This document shows positions 18,624-25,641 of a stretch of 64,000 bases of DNA, in pieces. The position numbers and the translations under genes are program-made. This stretch comes from Chryseobacterium glaciei (GTDB lineage Bacteria; Bacteroidota; Bacteroidia; Flavobacteriales; Weeksellaceae): NCBI RefSeq assembly GCF_001648155.1, contig NZ_CP015199.1, positions 3,729,001 to 3,793,000 on the forward strand, in the 5' to 3' direction. The notes beneath the pieces were generated by a model. That model was given only the letters and a program-made list of their open reading frames with translations, made no database searches and was not told the origin of the DNA. Numbering within the stretch: position 1 is the first letter of the stretch; every line of letters begins with the position of its first letter.

Positions 18624-19013
18624 ATGAGAAAATATCATTTATCTTATGATATAATAGATACTAAAGATAGCACACAATATAAAGAAGACAAAGAATATTT
18701 ATTATATTTACTTTATTCATTAGGTTATAATTCAATTTATTCATACGCTGATTCTACAATTATTGTAGAATATGATGAAGATAAAATTACACAGACTAAA
18801 TTATTTGACTTTTTAGAAAATAACGTTCAGCATAATGTCCGATACTATATATCTTTAATCTCACAAATACAAGATAAACCTATTGATTCATTCTATAATG
18901 AAAAATATTTTAACTTTTTACAAAGAGAAAGAAATACAGAATTTCAAAAAGAACTTATAAATATTGATTGGGATTATTTAAAAAAGCTTTATGGTGATAG
19001 TTTAGAATACTAA
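18624..19013 (+). CDS. Transposon passenger: unknown 129-residue protein
   Basis: This acidic, Tyr-rich cytoplasmic protein has no signal peptide. Its N-terminal pattern, a beta strand (KYHLSYDII) followed by a helix (EDKEYLLYLLYSLGYNSIY), then strands (STIIVEY), recalls the ferredoxin-like fold of Cas2/VapD/SinR-type small proteins. This is a weak resemblance and no catalytic residues are identified. It lies 124 bp after the secreted passenger gene inside the transposon and converges with the 66-residue frame at 19031. Possible roles include a toxin-like or nuclease-like cargo protein, but none is established. Confidence 0.68.
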   Translation: MRKYHLSYDIIDTKDSTQYKEDKEYLLYLLYSLGYNSIYSYADSTIIVEYDEDKITQTKLFDFLENNVQHNVRYYISLISQIQDKPIDSFYNEKYFNFLQRERNTEFQKELINIDWDYLKKLYGDSLEY

Positions 19014-19030
19014 ATTACTATTATAAATGT

Positions 19031-19231
19031 TTAATAAATATCTGTAATAATGTTTTCAAAATCAAACATTCCTTTTAATTTAAAAGCACATAAATATCCA
19101 TTAACTATAGGTTGATTTTTATTATCAGTTAATTTTATTGATTTTGGTAAACATTTAAATGTTTTAAAATATTCTATTGAAATATAAATTTTCCAATAGA
19201 AATTAAATAATTTTTGTTTGATATTTTTCAT
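19031..19231 (-). CDS. Small unknown protein at right end of transposon
   Basis: A 66-residue basic frame (MKNIKQKLFNFYWKIYISIEYF...) ends 17 bp from the stop of the 129-residue gene, in convergent orientation. Its start codon lies in the arm of a 15-bp inverted repeat (19229-19275). There is no recognisable domain. It may be a real cargo gene or a chance frame; the position fits a compact gene layout. No homology can be claimed by eye. Confidence 0.42.
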   Translation of the reverse strand: MKNIKQKLFNFYWKIYISIEYFKTFKCLPKSIKLTDNKNQPIVNGYLCAFKLKGMFDFENIITDIY

Positions 19232-19275
19232 AGCATATAATATTTATAAGTTATTCTTATATATTATTTGCTATG
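19229..19275. other. Imperfect hairpin near right transposon end
   Basis: CATAGCATATAATAT and ATATTATTTGCTATG are complementary over 15 bases with one mismatch and a 17-base loop. The structure lies 20 bases inside the right inverted repeat and covers the start codon of the 66-residue frame. It could be a regulatory hairpin or a subterminal transposase site. Confidence 0.45.
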
Positions 19276-19295
19276 ATTTTTAAGTTTTTAACTTA

Positions 19296-19318
19296 GTGTA
19301 ACATTGTATGTAGGTGCC
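19296..19318 (-). repeat. Right terminal inverted repeat of IS1595-like element
   Basis: The 23 bases ending TGTAGGTGCC are the exact reverse complement of the left end at 16236-16258. Confidence 0.95.
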
Positions 19319-19326
19319 AAAATTTA
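19319..19326. repeat. Right copy of 8-bp target-site duplication
   Basis: AAAATTTA repeats the bases at 16228-16235. Joining the two copies at one position recreates codons reading EVKIYSLNG across the junction. Confidence 0.95.
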
Positions 19327-19465
19327 TTCTCTGAACGGAGCTTTAATAAAGACTGTTGTTAAAGTAGAAGATAAAACAGCGATAAATGTTTCAGATCTTT
19401 TGTCGGGTGTTTATATTTTGAAAATAAACAACGAATCTCAAGGGATTAAATTAATTAAAAAATAA
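19319..19465 (+). pseudogene. RCC1-repeat T9SS protein, detached 3' end of sorting domain
   Basis: Directly after the transposon the frame reads KIYSLNGALIKTVVKVED and ends SGVYILKINNESQGIKLIKK before TAA at 19463-19465. This is the second half of a T9SS type A sorting domain and continues the fragment ending at 16236. It has no start of its own and is followed by the original strong terminator. No base changes that break the frame are visible, so decay has not begun. Confidence 0.93.
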
Positions 19466-19487
19466 ATAATCTCTCATCAACATATTT

Positions 19488-19527
19488 AAAAAGTTCAGCC
19501 CCGAAACGGGGCTGAACTTTTTTTTAA
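19488..19527 (+). terminator. Strong terminator of the original RCC1 gene
   Basis: GTTCAGCCCCG and CGGGGCTGAAC form an 11-bp GC-rich stem with an AAA loop, flanked by A and T runs. The symmetrical A/T flanks could let it work in both directions, also for the minus-strand AraC gene at 19570. Confidence 0.9.
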
Positions 19528-19569
19528 TTTCCATGAATTTTAAATAATCTGCATTGGTAAAACTTTTAC

Positions 19570-20199
19570 TCAAGAAATCTCTTCCTGTTGTAAACTTTCA
19601 ATAAAATAAGAAGGCGAAATATCAGTTTTCTTTTTAAAAGCTATAGTAAATACTTCTCTTGATGAGAATCCGCATAATTCGGCAAGGTAGCTTATTTTAT
19701 ACGCTCTGTATTTTGGTTCTTCATAAAGAAGCTTCATGATATATTCAATCCTCAAACCATTGATATATTGGCTGAAAGACTTGCCTTTATACTGCTTTAG
19801 GATTTCATTCAGATATTTTGAATTTGTACCGACATACTTGGTCAGGTATGCAAAATTGACATCTTGGCGAGTAAATTTGTTTGATTTTTCAAACTTTTCC
19901 AATTTATTAAGCAATGAAGCGATTGTTTCATCAGCAATAGTTGTAGATTTTAATGCTATATTTTCAAATTCTTCATGCTGTAAGTTTATATTTAATTTTT
20001 TTTCGGATTCTAAAGCATTATTTCTTAAACCATCAACTACTTTTTCAAATCTTTGATAGCGTATTTTTTTCTTGTGCTTCAATATCATAAAACTTATGAA
20101 AATAATAAGCGAAACCAAAATTCCGGCAAACCAAACCCTTTGTGAAAATATTTTGTTTTCTAAAATAAGAAGAAGCAAGAAAAAAATAAAGTTGAGCAT
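19570..20199 (-). CDS. Short membrane-anchored AraC-type regulator without sensor domain
   Basis: The 209-residue protein has an N-terminal signal-like stretch ending in FSQ. It is followed within a few residues by a membrane helix (VWFAGILVSLIIFISFMIL), a basic linker, and an AraC-type domain (LAELCGFSSREVFTIAFKKKTDISPSYFIESL). That domain closely matches the C-terminus of the TPR/AraC protein at 12801-14405. The periplasmic TPR region is absent, as though removed between signal and membrane helix. It is divergent from a second short paralog at 20838. Target genes are unknown. Confidence 0.78.
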   Translation of the reverse strand: MLNFIFFLLLLILENKIFSQRVWFAGILVSLIIFISFMILKHKKKIRYQRFEKVVDGLRNNALESEKKLNINLQHEEFENIALKSTTIADETIASLLNKLEKFEKSNKFTRQDVNFAYLTKYVGTNSKYLNEILKQYKGKSFSQYINGLRIEYIMKLLYEEPKYRAYKISYLAELCGFSSREVFTIAFKKKTDISPSYFIESLQQEEIS

Positions 20200-20837
20200 A
20201 GAATTTTGTTTATCGTTGTATTAAAAAATTGACAGATAGAATATGGGCATTTAATTATCAATTTTAATAAAAAAAATCCAAATCTTCCTGTTTTTTGACC
20301 ATGTGAAAATACGTAATGTCAGGTTTAATTCAGGAATCTGTCGTGATGAATTACGGAAATAATGTTGTGTCTTATTGTTTTAAATTATTTATAATCAACT
20401 GATTGTATTTTTTTTATTTTAAAGTATAAAAATTTAAATATTTCCAAAATTCTATATGGTTTTTGTCTTTACTATTTCAGGAAAACTTCTGATTATATCT
20501 TCTATGAATCTAAAATTGAAAAAATATCATTGCCTTATTTATCACCATAATTTTTTATACTTATGGCAAATGCACTCGTCTATTAATAAAAGAATTGATG
20601 ATTAAATACAGGATTATCCATTAAAATTTAAATAATTACAAGTGAGATAAAATAGACTTTAAAAATCTTATTTTACAAATAAGATATATTGATAATCAGT
20701 TTGTTATTTATTTAATGGGCAAAATGATATCAGAAAAAATCTTTACAATGTTTTAGTGTGCATTTTTTAGAGTTATACTTTTACTGAAAATTACGATACA
20801 AATTCGAACAAAATTATTAGCCTAAAAACTTGAAACC
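20200..20837. other. AT-rich divergent intergenic region, no gene seen
   Basis: These 638 bp separate the two short AraC-type genes, which are divergently transcribed. No convincing reading frame is visible. The stretch GGTTTAATTCAGGAATCTGT near 20311 loosely resembles GGTTTAATTTATTATTTG near 14575 in front of the TPR paralog, so the three regulators may share upstream elements. This is a weak visual match. Confidence 0.5.
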
Positions 20838-21452
20838 ATGAACAAAATTTTATCCCTGCAATTTATTTTAATTTTTGAGGTCTGCTTTTCTCAAACAAAT
20901 GCTCAGTCTGAGATTAACCATGATTTTATTCATCTAAGTTTGTTTGCTAGCTTTCTATTGTCTACCTATTTGTTTTGGAAAAAAAGCCAAAAAGATTTTG
21001 CAAAACAAGTTCATGAAATTGTAAATAGTTTTGATAAAAAAAGCTATTCAGATGTAATAATAGAAAATAAAGAAGTCAATGGAAATTCTAATATTTCTTC
21101 AGAAACATTAAATGTTCTTTTAAAGAAACTGGCAAAATTTGAAAAAGAAAATAAATATCTACAAAAAGATATTACTTTGACATGGCTTGCAAGTTATCTC
21201 AATACAAATACAAAATATCTTTCAGAAACTATTCGAATACATAAAGAGAAAAATTTTAACAGTTATATTAATCAACTTAGGATAAAATACATTACCAATA
21301 AACTTTATGAAGATATACAATATAGAGAAGCTAAAATAGTTTCACTTGCAAAAGATTGTGGATATTCTTCTTCACAGGTTTTTGTAATTGCCTTCAAAAA
21401 AGAAAATGGATTCTCTCCGTCATTCTTCATTAATAATCTTAATAAAAATTAA
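20838..21452 (+). CDS. Second short membrane-anchored AraC-type regulator
   Basis: The 204-residue product has a signal-like N-terminus (ILSLQFILIFEVCFSQ), a very short external segment, and one membrane helix (FIHLSLFASFLLSTYLFW). The AraC-type domain contains LAKDCGYSSSQVFVIAFKKENGFSPSFFINNL. It is a divergent paralog of the 19570 gene and of the C-terminus of the 12801 gene, and also lacks TPR repeats. The 3' end directly abuts a transposase-like remnant, so its flank has been rearranged. Function beyond DNA binding is unknown. Confidence 0.78.
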   Translation: MNKILSLQFILIFEVCFSQTNAQSEINHDFIHLSLFASFLLSTYLFWKKSQKDFAKQVHEIVNSFDKKSYSDVIIENKEVNGNSNISSETLNVLLKKLAKFEKENKYLQKDITLTWLASYLNTNTKYLSETIRIHKEKNFNSYINQLRIKYITNKLYEDIQYREAKIVSLAKDCGYSSSQVFVIAFKKENGFSPSFFINNLNKN

Positions 21453-21542
21453 ATTGAGAGCATTTTAAAACGTGATTATTTAAATTTGGGGTTGCTACCT
21501 TTGGCATCTAGTATTGAGGATTTCGCTAAAAGTGTGCACTGA
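21453..21542 (+). pseudogene. C-terminal remnant of a transposase-like gene
   Basis: Immediately after the AraC stop codon the same frame encodes ILKRDYLNLGLLPLASSIED and FAKSVH before TGA. The wording resembles C-termini of Bacteroidetes transposases (possibly IS21 IstA), but I am not sure. No upstream part of the gene is present. Confidence 0.35.
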
Positions 21543-21572
21543 TTCTCATTCCAAACTTTACACCCCGTTTTT

Positions 21573-21591
21573 ACCATCTGGGTCAGATGGT
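21573..21591. repeat. Perfect 8-bp palindrome with 3-base loop
   Basis: ACCATCTG-GGT-CAGATGGT lies 30 bases after the transposase-like remnant. It could be part of the end of the lost insertion sequence. Confidence 0.5.
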
Positions 21592-21744
21592 ACCTTGAAG
21601 ACTGACCACTTGTGGTGAAATCTCCAGAGTAGTGCTGGAATTCTAAATTTAGTACTTAATTAATGCTGATGTGATCTAAATAAAAAGAGAATCTGATAGT
21701 TTCGCAAGCAATTTAAAAACTATTAAACACATTAAATTAATCAT

Positions 21745-21941
21745 GATTCAAAGACAAAAATTCCTTGGATGGATCCGATGATACTTTACGTTACCGGCCG
21801 GATGGATCCGAATCTCTATATTATGAATCTCAATATGGTTATCTGTGGAGTTTGACGGAATTTGAACCCAATGCCGGAGCACAGAATGGAAGTCAGGTCA
21901 ATCGATGCATATTTGCGGTTGATTTTTCTAAATATGAATAG
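21745..21941 (+). pseudogene. Orphan 3' fragment of an exported-type protein
   Basis: After DSKTKIPWMD and a one-base shift near 21778, a frame reads DDTLRYRPDGSESLYYESQY, continues through GYLWSLTEFEPNAGAQNGSQ and ends AVDFSKYE before TAG at 21939-21941. Base use in this stretch is richer in GC than its surroundings, as expected for real coding sequence of foreign or older origin. There is no start codon or upstream domain. I do not recognise the family. Confidence 0.55.
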
Positions 21942-21971
21942 CATAAATGCGTATTAGAGATTAAGAAATAA

Positions 21972-22050
21972 AAAAGAGGCTGTCTCAATGCATTTTCACT
22001 AAAAAGTGTCTAACTTTTTTGGGGCGATGCAAAAGCTCTCTTTTTATTGG
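21972..22050. mobile_element. Insertion-sequence end remnants
   Basis: AGAGGCTGTCTCA (21975-21987) is a motif common at IS ends or terminators in Bacteroidetes. AAAAGTGTCTAACTTTTTTG (22002-22021), followed by GGGCGATGCA, resembles the outer end of IS3-family (IS150-like) elements. No transposase gene is left. TGCAT (21990) and ATGCA (22027) form an outer inverted pair. These look like scars from more than one insertion. Confidence 0.35.
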
Positions 22051-22084
22051 TATTATATTTAGAAACAGCTAATGTACAAGTTAT

Positions 22085-22306
22085 CTAATTGGAGTACACA
22101 GATCTGTTTTGAAAAATGTTTAATCCTGCAATTTTATTGTTTATTGTATTATAAATGATTTCAACTGAAAAGCTGGAAACTTCATACAGTGAATATTTTA
22201 AATTGTTAATTATTCTCTCATTCATTATACGTCCCTGATTGAATACTATATCACATTGAGTTTTTTTATCAGGCAGATTTTCAAAATCGTAATGAGAAAT
22301 ATTCAT
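22085..22306 (-). CDS. Small conserved flavobacterial protein of unknown function
   Basis: The 73-residue protein has the pattern HYDFENLPDKKTQCDIVFNQG, then a Tyr/Phe-rich beta stretch (YSLYEVSSFSVEIIYNTINNKI). This matches a family of ~75-residue flavobacterial proteins I recall as 'hypothetical', often near mobile DNA. It is probably cytoplasmic, with no signal peptide. It stands alone among pseudogenes in the accessory region. The function is unknown. Confidence 0.6.
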   Translation of the reverse strand: MNISHYDFENLPDKKTQCDIVFNQGRIMNERIINNLKYSLYEVSSFSVEIIYNTINNKIAGLNIFQNRSVYSN

Positions 22307-22502
22307 AGTTGTTAATTTTAATTGTTTTTATGTTTTATTATGAAATTTGTTTACCAAAACTTTAAAATAATAAATAATTATACTATTTTTTTATTGATTT
22401 ATTTTAAAATTTTAATTATGAGATTGTACTTATGAGACATAATATATTAGAAAATTTTAATGATACATGAATTAACTAAAATAGATTGTTAAGATTTTAC
22501 AC

Positions 22503-23130
22503 TCACTGTGACTCTAATTTTTTTATTGCTGCTAACATATCAATGCCTTTTACGAGAACAGATTTGAAAAGATCGCCCTTGTCTTTTAATCTATCCAAGG
22601 AATTATAAATGTTAAAATCAGTAGGTTTTAATCCTGATTTTACTTCTTCCCATTTCAGTGGCATTGAAACTGGCGCTCCATTTTTAGGACGAAGGCTGTT
22701 GTCCCATCCTAAATACTGACTGTCAATATTTCGCTGAAGCGTTCTTGTATTCCAGTTTCCTTCAATTGAATATTCTATATACTGAATTCTTTGATTTGGA
22801 TTGTCAATCCTGCTTATAATTCTATAATGAGTCCAGCTCAATTCGGTACGCACTGCGTTCCAAATTGGAAAAGAATTGAAAAAAGCTCTCATATTATTTA
22901 GATTTCTTTCATTAAAACCTTTTCCAAATTCAAGTGAAAGCTGATTTGCCAAATTTTTCAAAATAGATTTTCCATAATCAGCACGTTGTTCTCCATTTTG
23001 TTCATCTTCAATAATAATGCGGCCAATCTCCCAGTACATTTTTAGTAGTATGGTATTAGTAGTCTTGAAAACATTATTTTTTGATTCGGCTATAATTTTT
23101 GCAATCGAACTCTAAATCTTTTTCTTTCAT
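22503..23130 (-). pseudogene. DUF1016-N (YhcG-like) protein, frameshifted and lacking nuclease domain
   Basis: The main frame (22503-23039) encodes the N-terminal DUF1016 pattern YWEIGRIIIEDEQNGEQRADYG, GKGFNERNLNNMRAF and LSWTHYRIISRI. A preceding stretch SIAKIIAESKNNVFKTTNT is in frame but is separated from an ATG at 23130 by a stop, so a frameshift is needed near 23110. The C-terminal PD-(D/E)XK nuclease part is missing; the last ~60 residues (NSLRPKNGAPVSMPLKWEEV) do not match the family. It lies head-to-head against the truncated recombinase, so this junction is a rearrangement. Confidence 0.7.
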
Positions 23131-23800
23131 AATTTCAAAGTTACAATTTTGAAAGGCTAATTTTCTAAAAAATCATATTATTCCACAAGCTATTGAGCAG
23201 CCATTAGATATGTCTGTCCCTGAAAATAAATTAATGCTTGCCATTTATCTATCAACGCCCGAAGTGGAGAATGATAGAAGAGCGTTAAATACTTTTCATG
23301 GAATGAGGAGAGCAAAAAAGGAAGGAAGATTAATGGGAATAGCGCCCTATGGATATATTAATAGAAGCCATGAGGACGGAAAGAAATATATCGCTATAAA
23401 ACAACCAGAAGCGTCAAATTTGATTTGGGCTTTTAACGAGGTTGCTAAAGGCCATATTCCAACAGATCATGTAAGAGTTCAAATGAATAAGAGAGACGGT
23501 TCATCCATGTCACGAAGTGCATTTTCAAAGGCCATGAGAAATTCTGTATACTGTGGTAAAATTTATATTGAAAATTATAAGCAGGAGGAGGCATACCATA
23601 TCGACGGTAAGCATGAAGCGTTAATTAGTGAAAGGCTTTTTAATCAGGTGCAGCTAGTAATGGGTAAAAAAAGAAAAGTAGAAGGCCCAGGAAGTAGGGT
23701 CTTAGGAAATGAACGTTTCCCTCTAAGAGGTCTACTTACCTGTCCGAACTGTGGAAAAAATCTCACGGCAAGCGGAGCCAAAGGAAAATCTAAAACTTAC

Positions 23801-23827
23801 TATTATTATTATTATTATTATTATTAT
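23801..23827 (+). repeat. (TAT)9 microsatellite inside recombinase zinc ribbon
   Basis: Nine TAT triplets after one TAC give ten consecutive Tyr residues just before HCHYKC. Related recombinases have only a few Tyr at this place. The tract is in frame and looks like slippage expansion in a gene no longer under selection. Confidence 0.9.
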
Positions 23828-24372
23828 CATTGCCACTACAAATGCGGATTTAGATTTGATTCGGATAAACTTAACGAACTATTCGAAACTGAAATTTGCA
23901 AATTGGAATTTAATCCAATTATTAAAGATCTCTTAAAAAGTATACTTCTTGATAATTACAAATAGTTTACCGGCGATATTGACGAAAAAAGAAAATCAAT
24001 CATAAAGGAGATTAATCTATTTAACGAAAAAGTTTCAAATGCAAGGGATAAATACCTTTTTGATAAATTAGATGAAGAGGATTACAAAGAGATCAAACAA
24101 ATCACCAGATCACAAATTGAACAACTCGAAACTGAGATACGTCATATGGTTTCAGAGAAGAAAGAACTTGATATCCAAACAAAAATAGATCAAGCGTTGG
24201 ATGCAATGGAGAACCTTTCAAACCTCTACAAACAGGGAGATTTTCATACAAAAAGAACGATAGGGTGTTTGATATTTCCTCAAAAAATTGAATTTGACGG
24301 GAAAAGTTTTCAAACACCTAAAATGAATATTGTTGCACATTGTATCTATCAGTATAACAGTGAATTAGGAAA

Positions 24373-24415
24373 TAAAAAAAACCGACATCGAAGAGTGAAA
24401 TCTTCAAATGTCGGT
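24373..24415 (-). terminator. Terminator of the tRNA-Arg gene
   Basis: Read on the minus strand, ACCGACAT and ATGTCGGT form an 8-bp stem with an inner GAAGA/TCTTC extension, followed by seven or more T residues. It starts 5 bases after the tRNA 3' end. Confidence 0.85.
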
Positions 24416-24419
24416 CTTG

Positions 24420-24493
24420 TGACCTCGACAGGATTCAAACCTGTAACCTTCTGAGCCGTAATCAGATGCGCTATTCAGTTGCGCCACGAGGCC
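24420..24493 (-). tRNA. tRNA-Arg (anticodon ACG)
   Basis: The 74-base minus-strand sequence folds as a full cloverleaf. The acceptor is GGCCTCG/CGAGGTC with one G-T pair and discriminator A. The D-arm contains GCGCAACTGAATAGCGC. The anticodon stem TCTGA/TCAGA has loop TTACGGC, giving ACG. The T-stem is ACAGG/CCTGT with loop TTTGAAT. No CCA is encoded. A broken serine recombinase lies at its 3' side, marking this gene as a likely integration target. Confidence 0.95.
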
Positions 24494-24552
24494 ATTGTTT
24501 CCTTGTTGTTTTAAGGTTTGCAAATATAGCACTTTTTTCTTTTCTTTGAAAG

Positions 24553-25599
24553 ATGAAAGCAAAAATTTTACTGTTAATCACGTTTTTCACGCTAATCGCC
24601 TGTAAAAGAGAGCAAAAAAAATCACCTTCAGAATCGGTTTCTATCTCGAATTTGGTTCAGTATGATGAGAAGAATGATGCTTTGCACTTAAAATCGGGAA
24701 ATTTCACTTATGATTTAAAGAAAAATCAGATTCCTTTCAAGAAAATTATCTTACTGAATGCAAGTATGGCAGGATATATTTCCGAATTGGGAGCAGAGAA
24801 TTTGATTATCGGGGTCTCAAGTCCGGAATATATTTATTCTGATAAAATTCAAAATTTAATTAAAGAAGGAAAAATTCAGAATGTAGGAAGTGATCAGAAA
24901 TATGATGTTGAAAAAATCATTTCATTAAAACCTGATGCGATTTTCACTAACTATATTGCAAGTTTTGACAATGCTTATCAATTATTAAAAAACAACGGAA
25001 TTCAGGTGATTTTCCTTGATGAATACATGGAGCAGAAGCCATTGGAAAAAACAGCTTATTTAAAACTTTTCGGAAAACTTTTCGGGAAAGATAAAGAAGC
25101 AGAAACAAAGTATGTTGAAATTGAGAAAAATTATAATGAATTAAAACAATTGGCTTTAAAAGCTCAATCAAAACCTATTGTTTTAGCAAATGAAATGTAT
25201 GGCGATATCTGGTATCTTCCGGGTGGTAAAACTTCTGTAGCAAACTTTATTTCAGATGCCAATGCAGAATATATTTTAAAAAATAATACGGACGAAAAAG
25301 CGTTAACAATGAGCTTTGAAGAAGTTTTTGCAAAATCTAACACAGTTCAATATTGGGTAAACGCTGGAAATCATACTTCAAAAAAAGAAATGCTTAGCCT
25401 GAATCCTTTTTATGGAAAATTAAATGTTTTCAACAAAGGAAAAATCTACGGAGTTATAGGAAAAGAAAGACAAAAAGCCAATGATTTTTTTGAAAGCGGA
25501 ATTGTAAGAGCCGATCTTGTTCTTAAAGATTATATTAAAATTTTCCACCCGGAGCTTCTTCCGGATTATCAGTTGACTTATATGAAAGAATTGCAATAA
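24553..25599 (+). CDS. ABC transporter substrate-binding lipoprotein (FecB/BtuF type)
   Basis: The 348-residue protein has a lipoprotein signal (LLLITFFTLIAC, Cys17). It has the two-lobed periplasmic binding protein pattern of iron-siderophore/cobalamin receptors: IILLNASMAGYISELGAENLIIGV in lobe one, ISLKPDAIFTNY, then YGDIWYLPGGKTSVANFISDANAE in lobe two. These proteins pass ferric chelates or B12 to an ABC importer. No permease or ATPase gene is next to it, and the ligand is not predictable from sequence. It begins 60 bp from the tRNA-Arg gene. Confidence 0.87.
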   Translation: MKAKILLLITFFTLIACKREQKKSPSESVSISNLVQYDEKNDALHLKSGNFTYDLKKNQIPFKKIILLNASMAGYISELGAENLIIGVSSPEYIYSDKIQNLIKEGKIQNVGSDQKYDVEKIISLKPDAIFTNYIASFDNAYQLLKNNGIQVIFLDEYMEQKPLEKTAYLKLFGKLFGKDKEAETKYVEIEKNYNELKQLALKAQSKPIVLANEMYGDIWYLPGGKTSVANFISDANAEYILKNNTDEKALTMSFEEVFAKSNTVQYWVNAGNHTSKKEMLSLNPFYGKLNVFNKGKIYGVIGKERQKANDFFESGIVRADLVLKDYIKIFHPELLPDYQLTYMKELQ

Positions 25600-25622
25600 C
25601 TCAGAGTATTTGTTTATTTTTG
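25591..25622 (+). promoter_or_regulatory. Promoter for mtgA
   Basis: TTG at 25591-25593 and TATTTTTG at 25615-25622 are 21 bases apart, matching the Bacteroidetes consensus. The -33 element lies inside the last codons of the upstream gene, and the ATG is at 25642. Confidence 0.65.
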
Positions 25623-25641
25623 TAGTTCCTTTTTAATAGAT

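Larger units (their letters stand above)
16236..19318. mobile_element. IS1595-family transposon with passenger genes (3083 bp)
   Basis: The element is delimited by perfect 23-bp terminal inverted repeats (16236-16258 and 19296-19318, outer end GGCACCTACATACAATG) and flanked by the 8-bp duplication AAAATTTA. It holds an ISXO2-like transposase on the minus strand, a decayed reading frame, a T9SS-targeted secreted protein, a 129-residue unknown protein and a convergent 66-residue frame. A simple element of this family is roughly 1 kb, so about 2 kb here is passenger DNA; passenger genes are documented for the IS1595 family. Removing the element and one duplication restores the RCC1 gene frame exactly. 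The perfect ends and intact target gene halves suggest recent insertion. Confidence 0.95.
23153..24454 (+). pseudogene. Serine recombinase, N-terminally truncated, with internal TAG
   Basis: The open frame begins mid-gene with IIPQAIEQPLDMSVPENKLM, the end of a large serine recombinase catalytic domain; the active-site serine region is absent. A recombinase domain follows (APYGYINRSHEDGKKYIAIK), then a zinc ribbon (CPNCGKNLTASG ... CHYKCGF). TAG at 23963 stops the frame, yet it continues in phase for another ~160 codons with a coiled-coil (KEINLFNEKVSNARDKYLFD). The nominal end reads into the adjacent tRNA gene as antisense. The 3' end of the tRNA next to a recombinase is the usual layout of an integrated element. 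The enzyme is certainly dead. Confidence 0.85.

Noticed and set aside
18624..19013. Calling the 129-residue cargo protein a Cas2 or VapD homologue
   Set aside because: Only the first strand-helix-strand pattern is similar; no diagnostic catalytic residues are seen, so only a fold suggestion is kept.
23801..23830. Short tandem repeat considered as a CRISPR-like array
   Set aside because: It is a plain triplet microsatellite without spacers. No CRISPR array or cas operon is present in the window.
24146..24454. Separate 102-codon gene before the tRNA
   Set aside because: It is in phase with the recombinase frame beyond the internal TAG and its last codons are antisense to the tRNA; it is the tail of the pseudogene.
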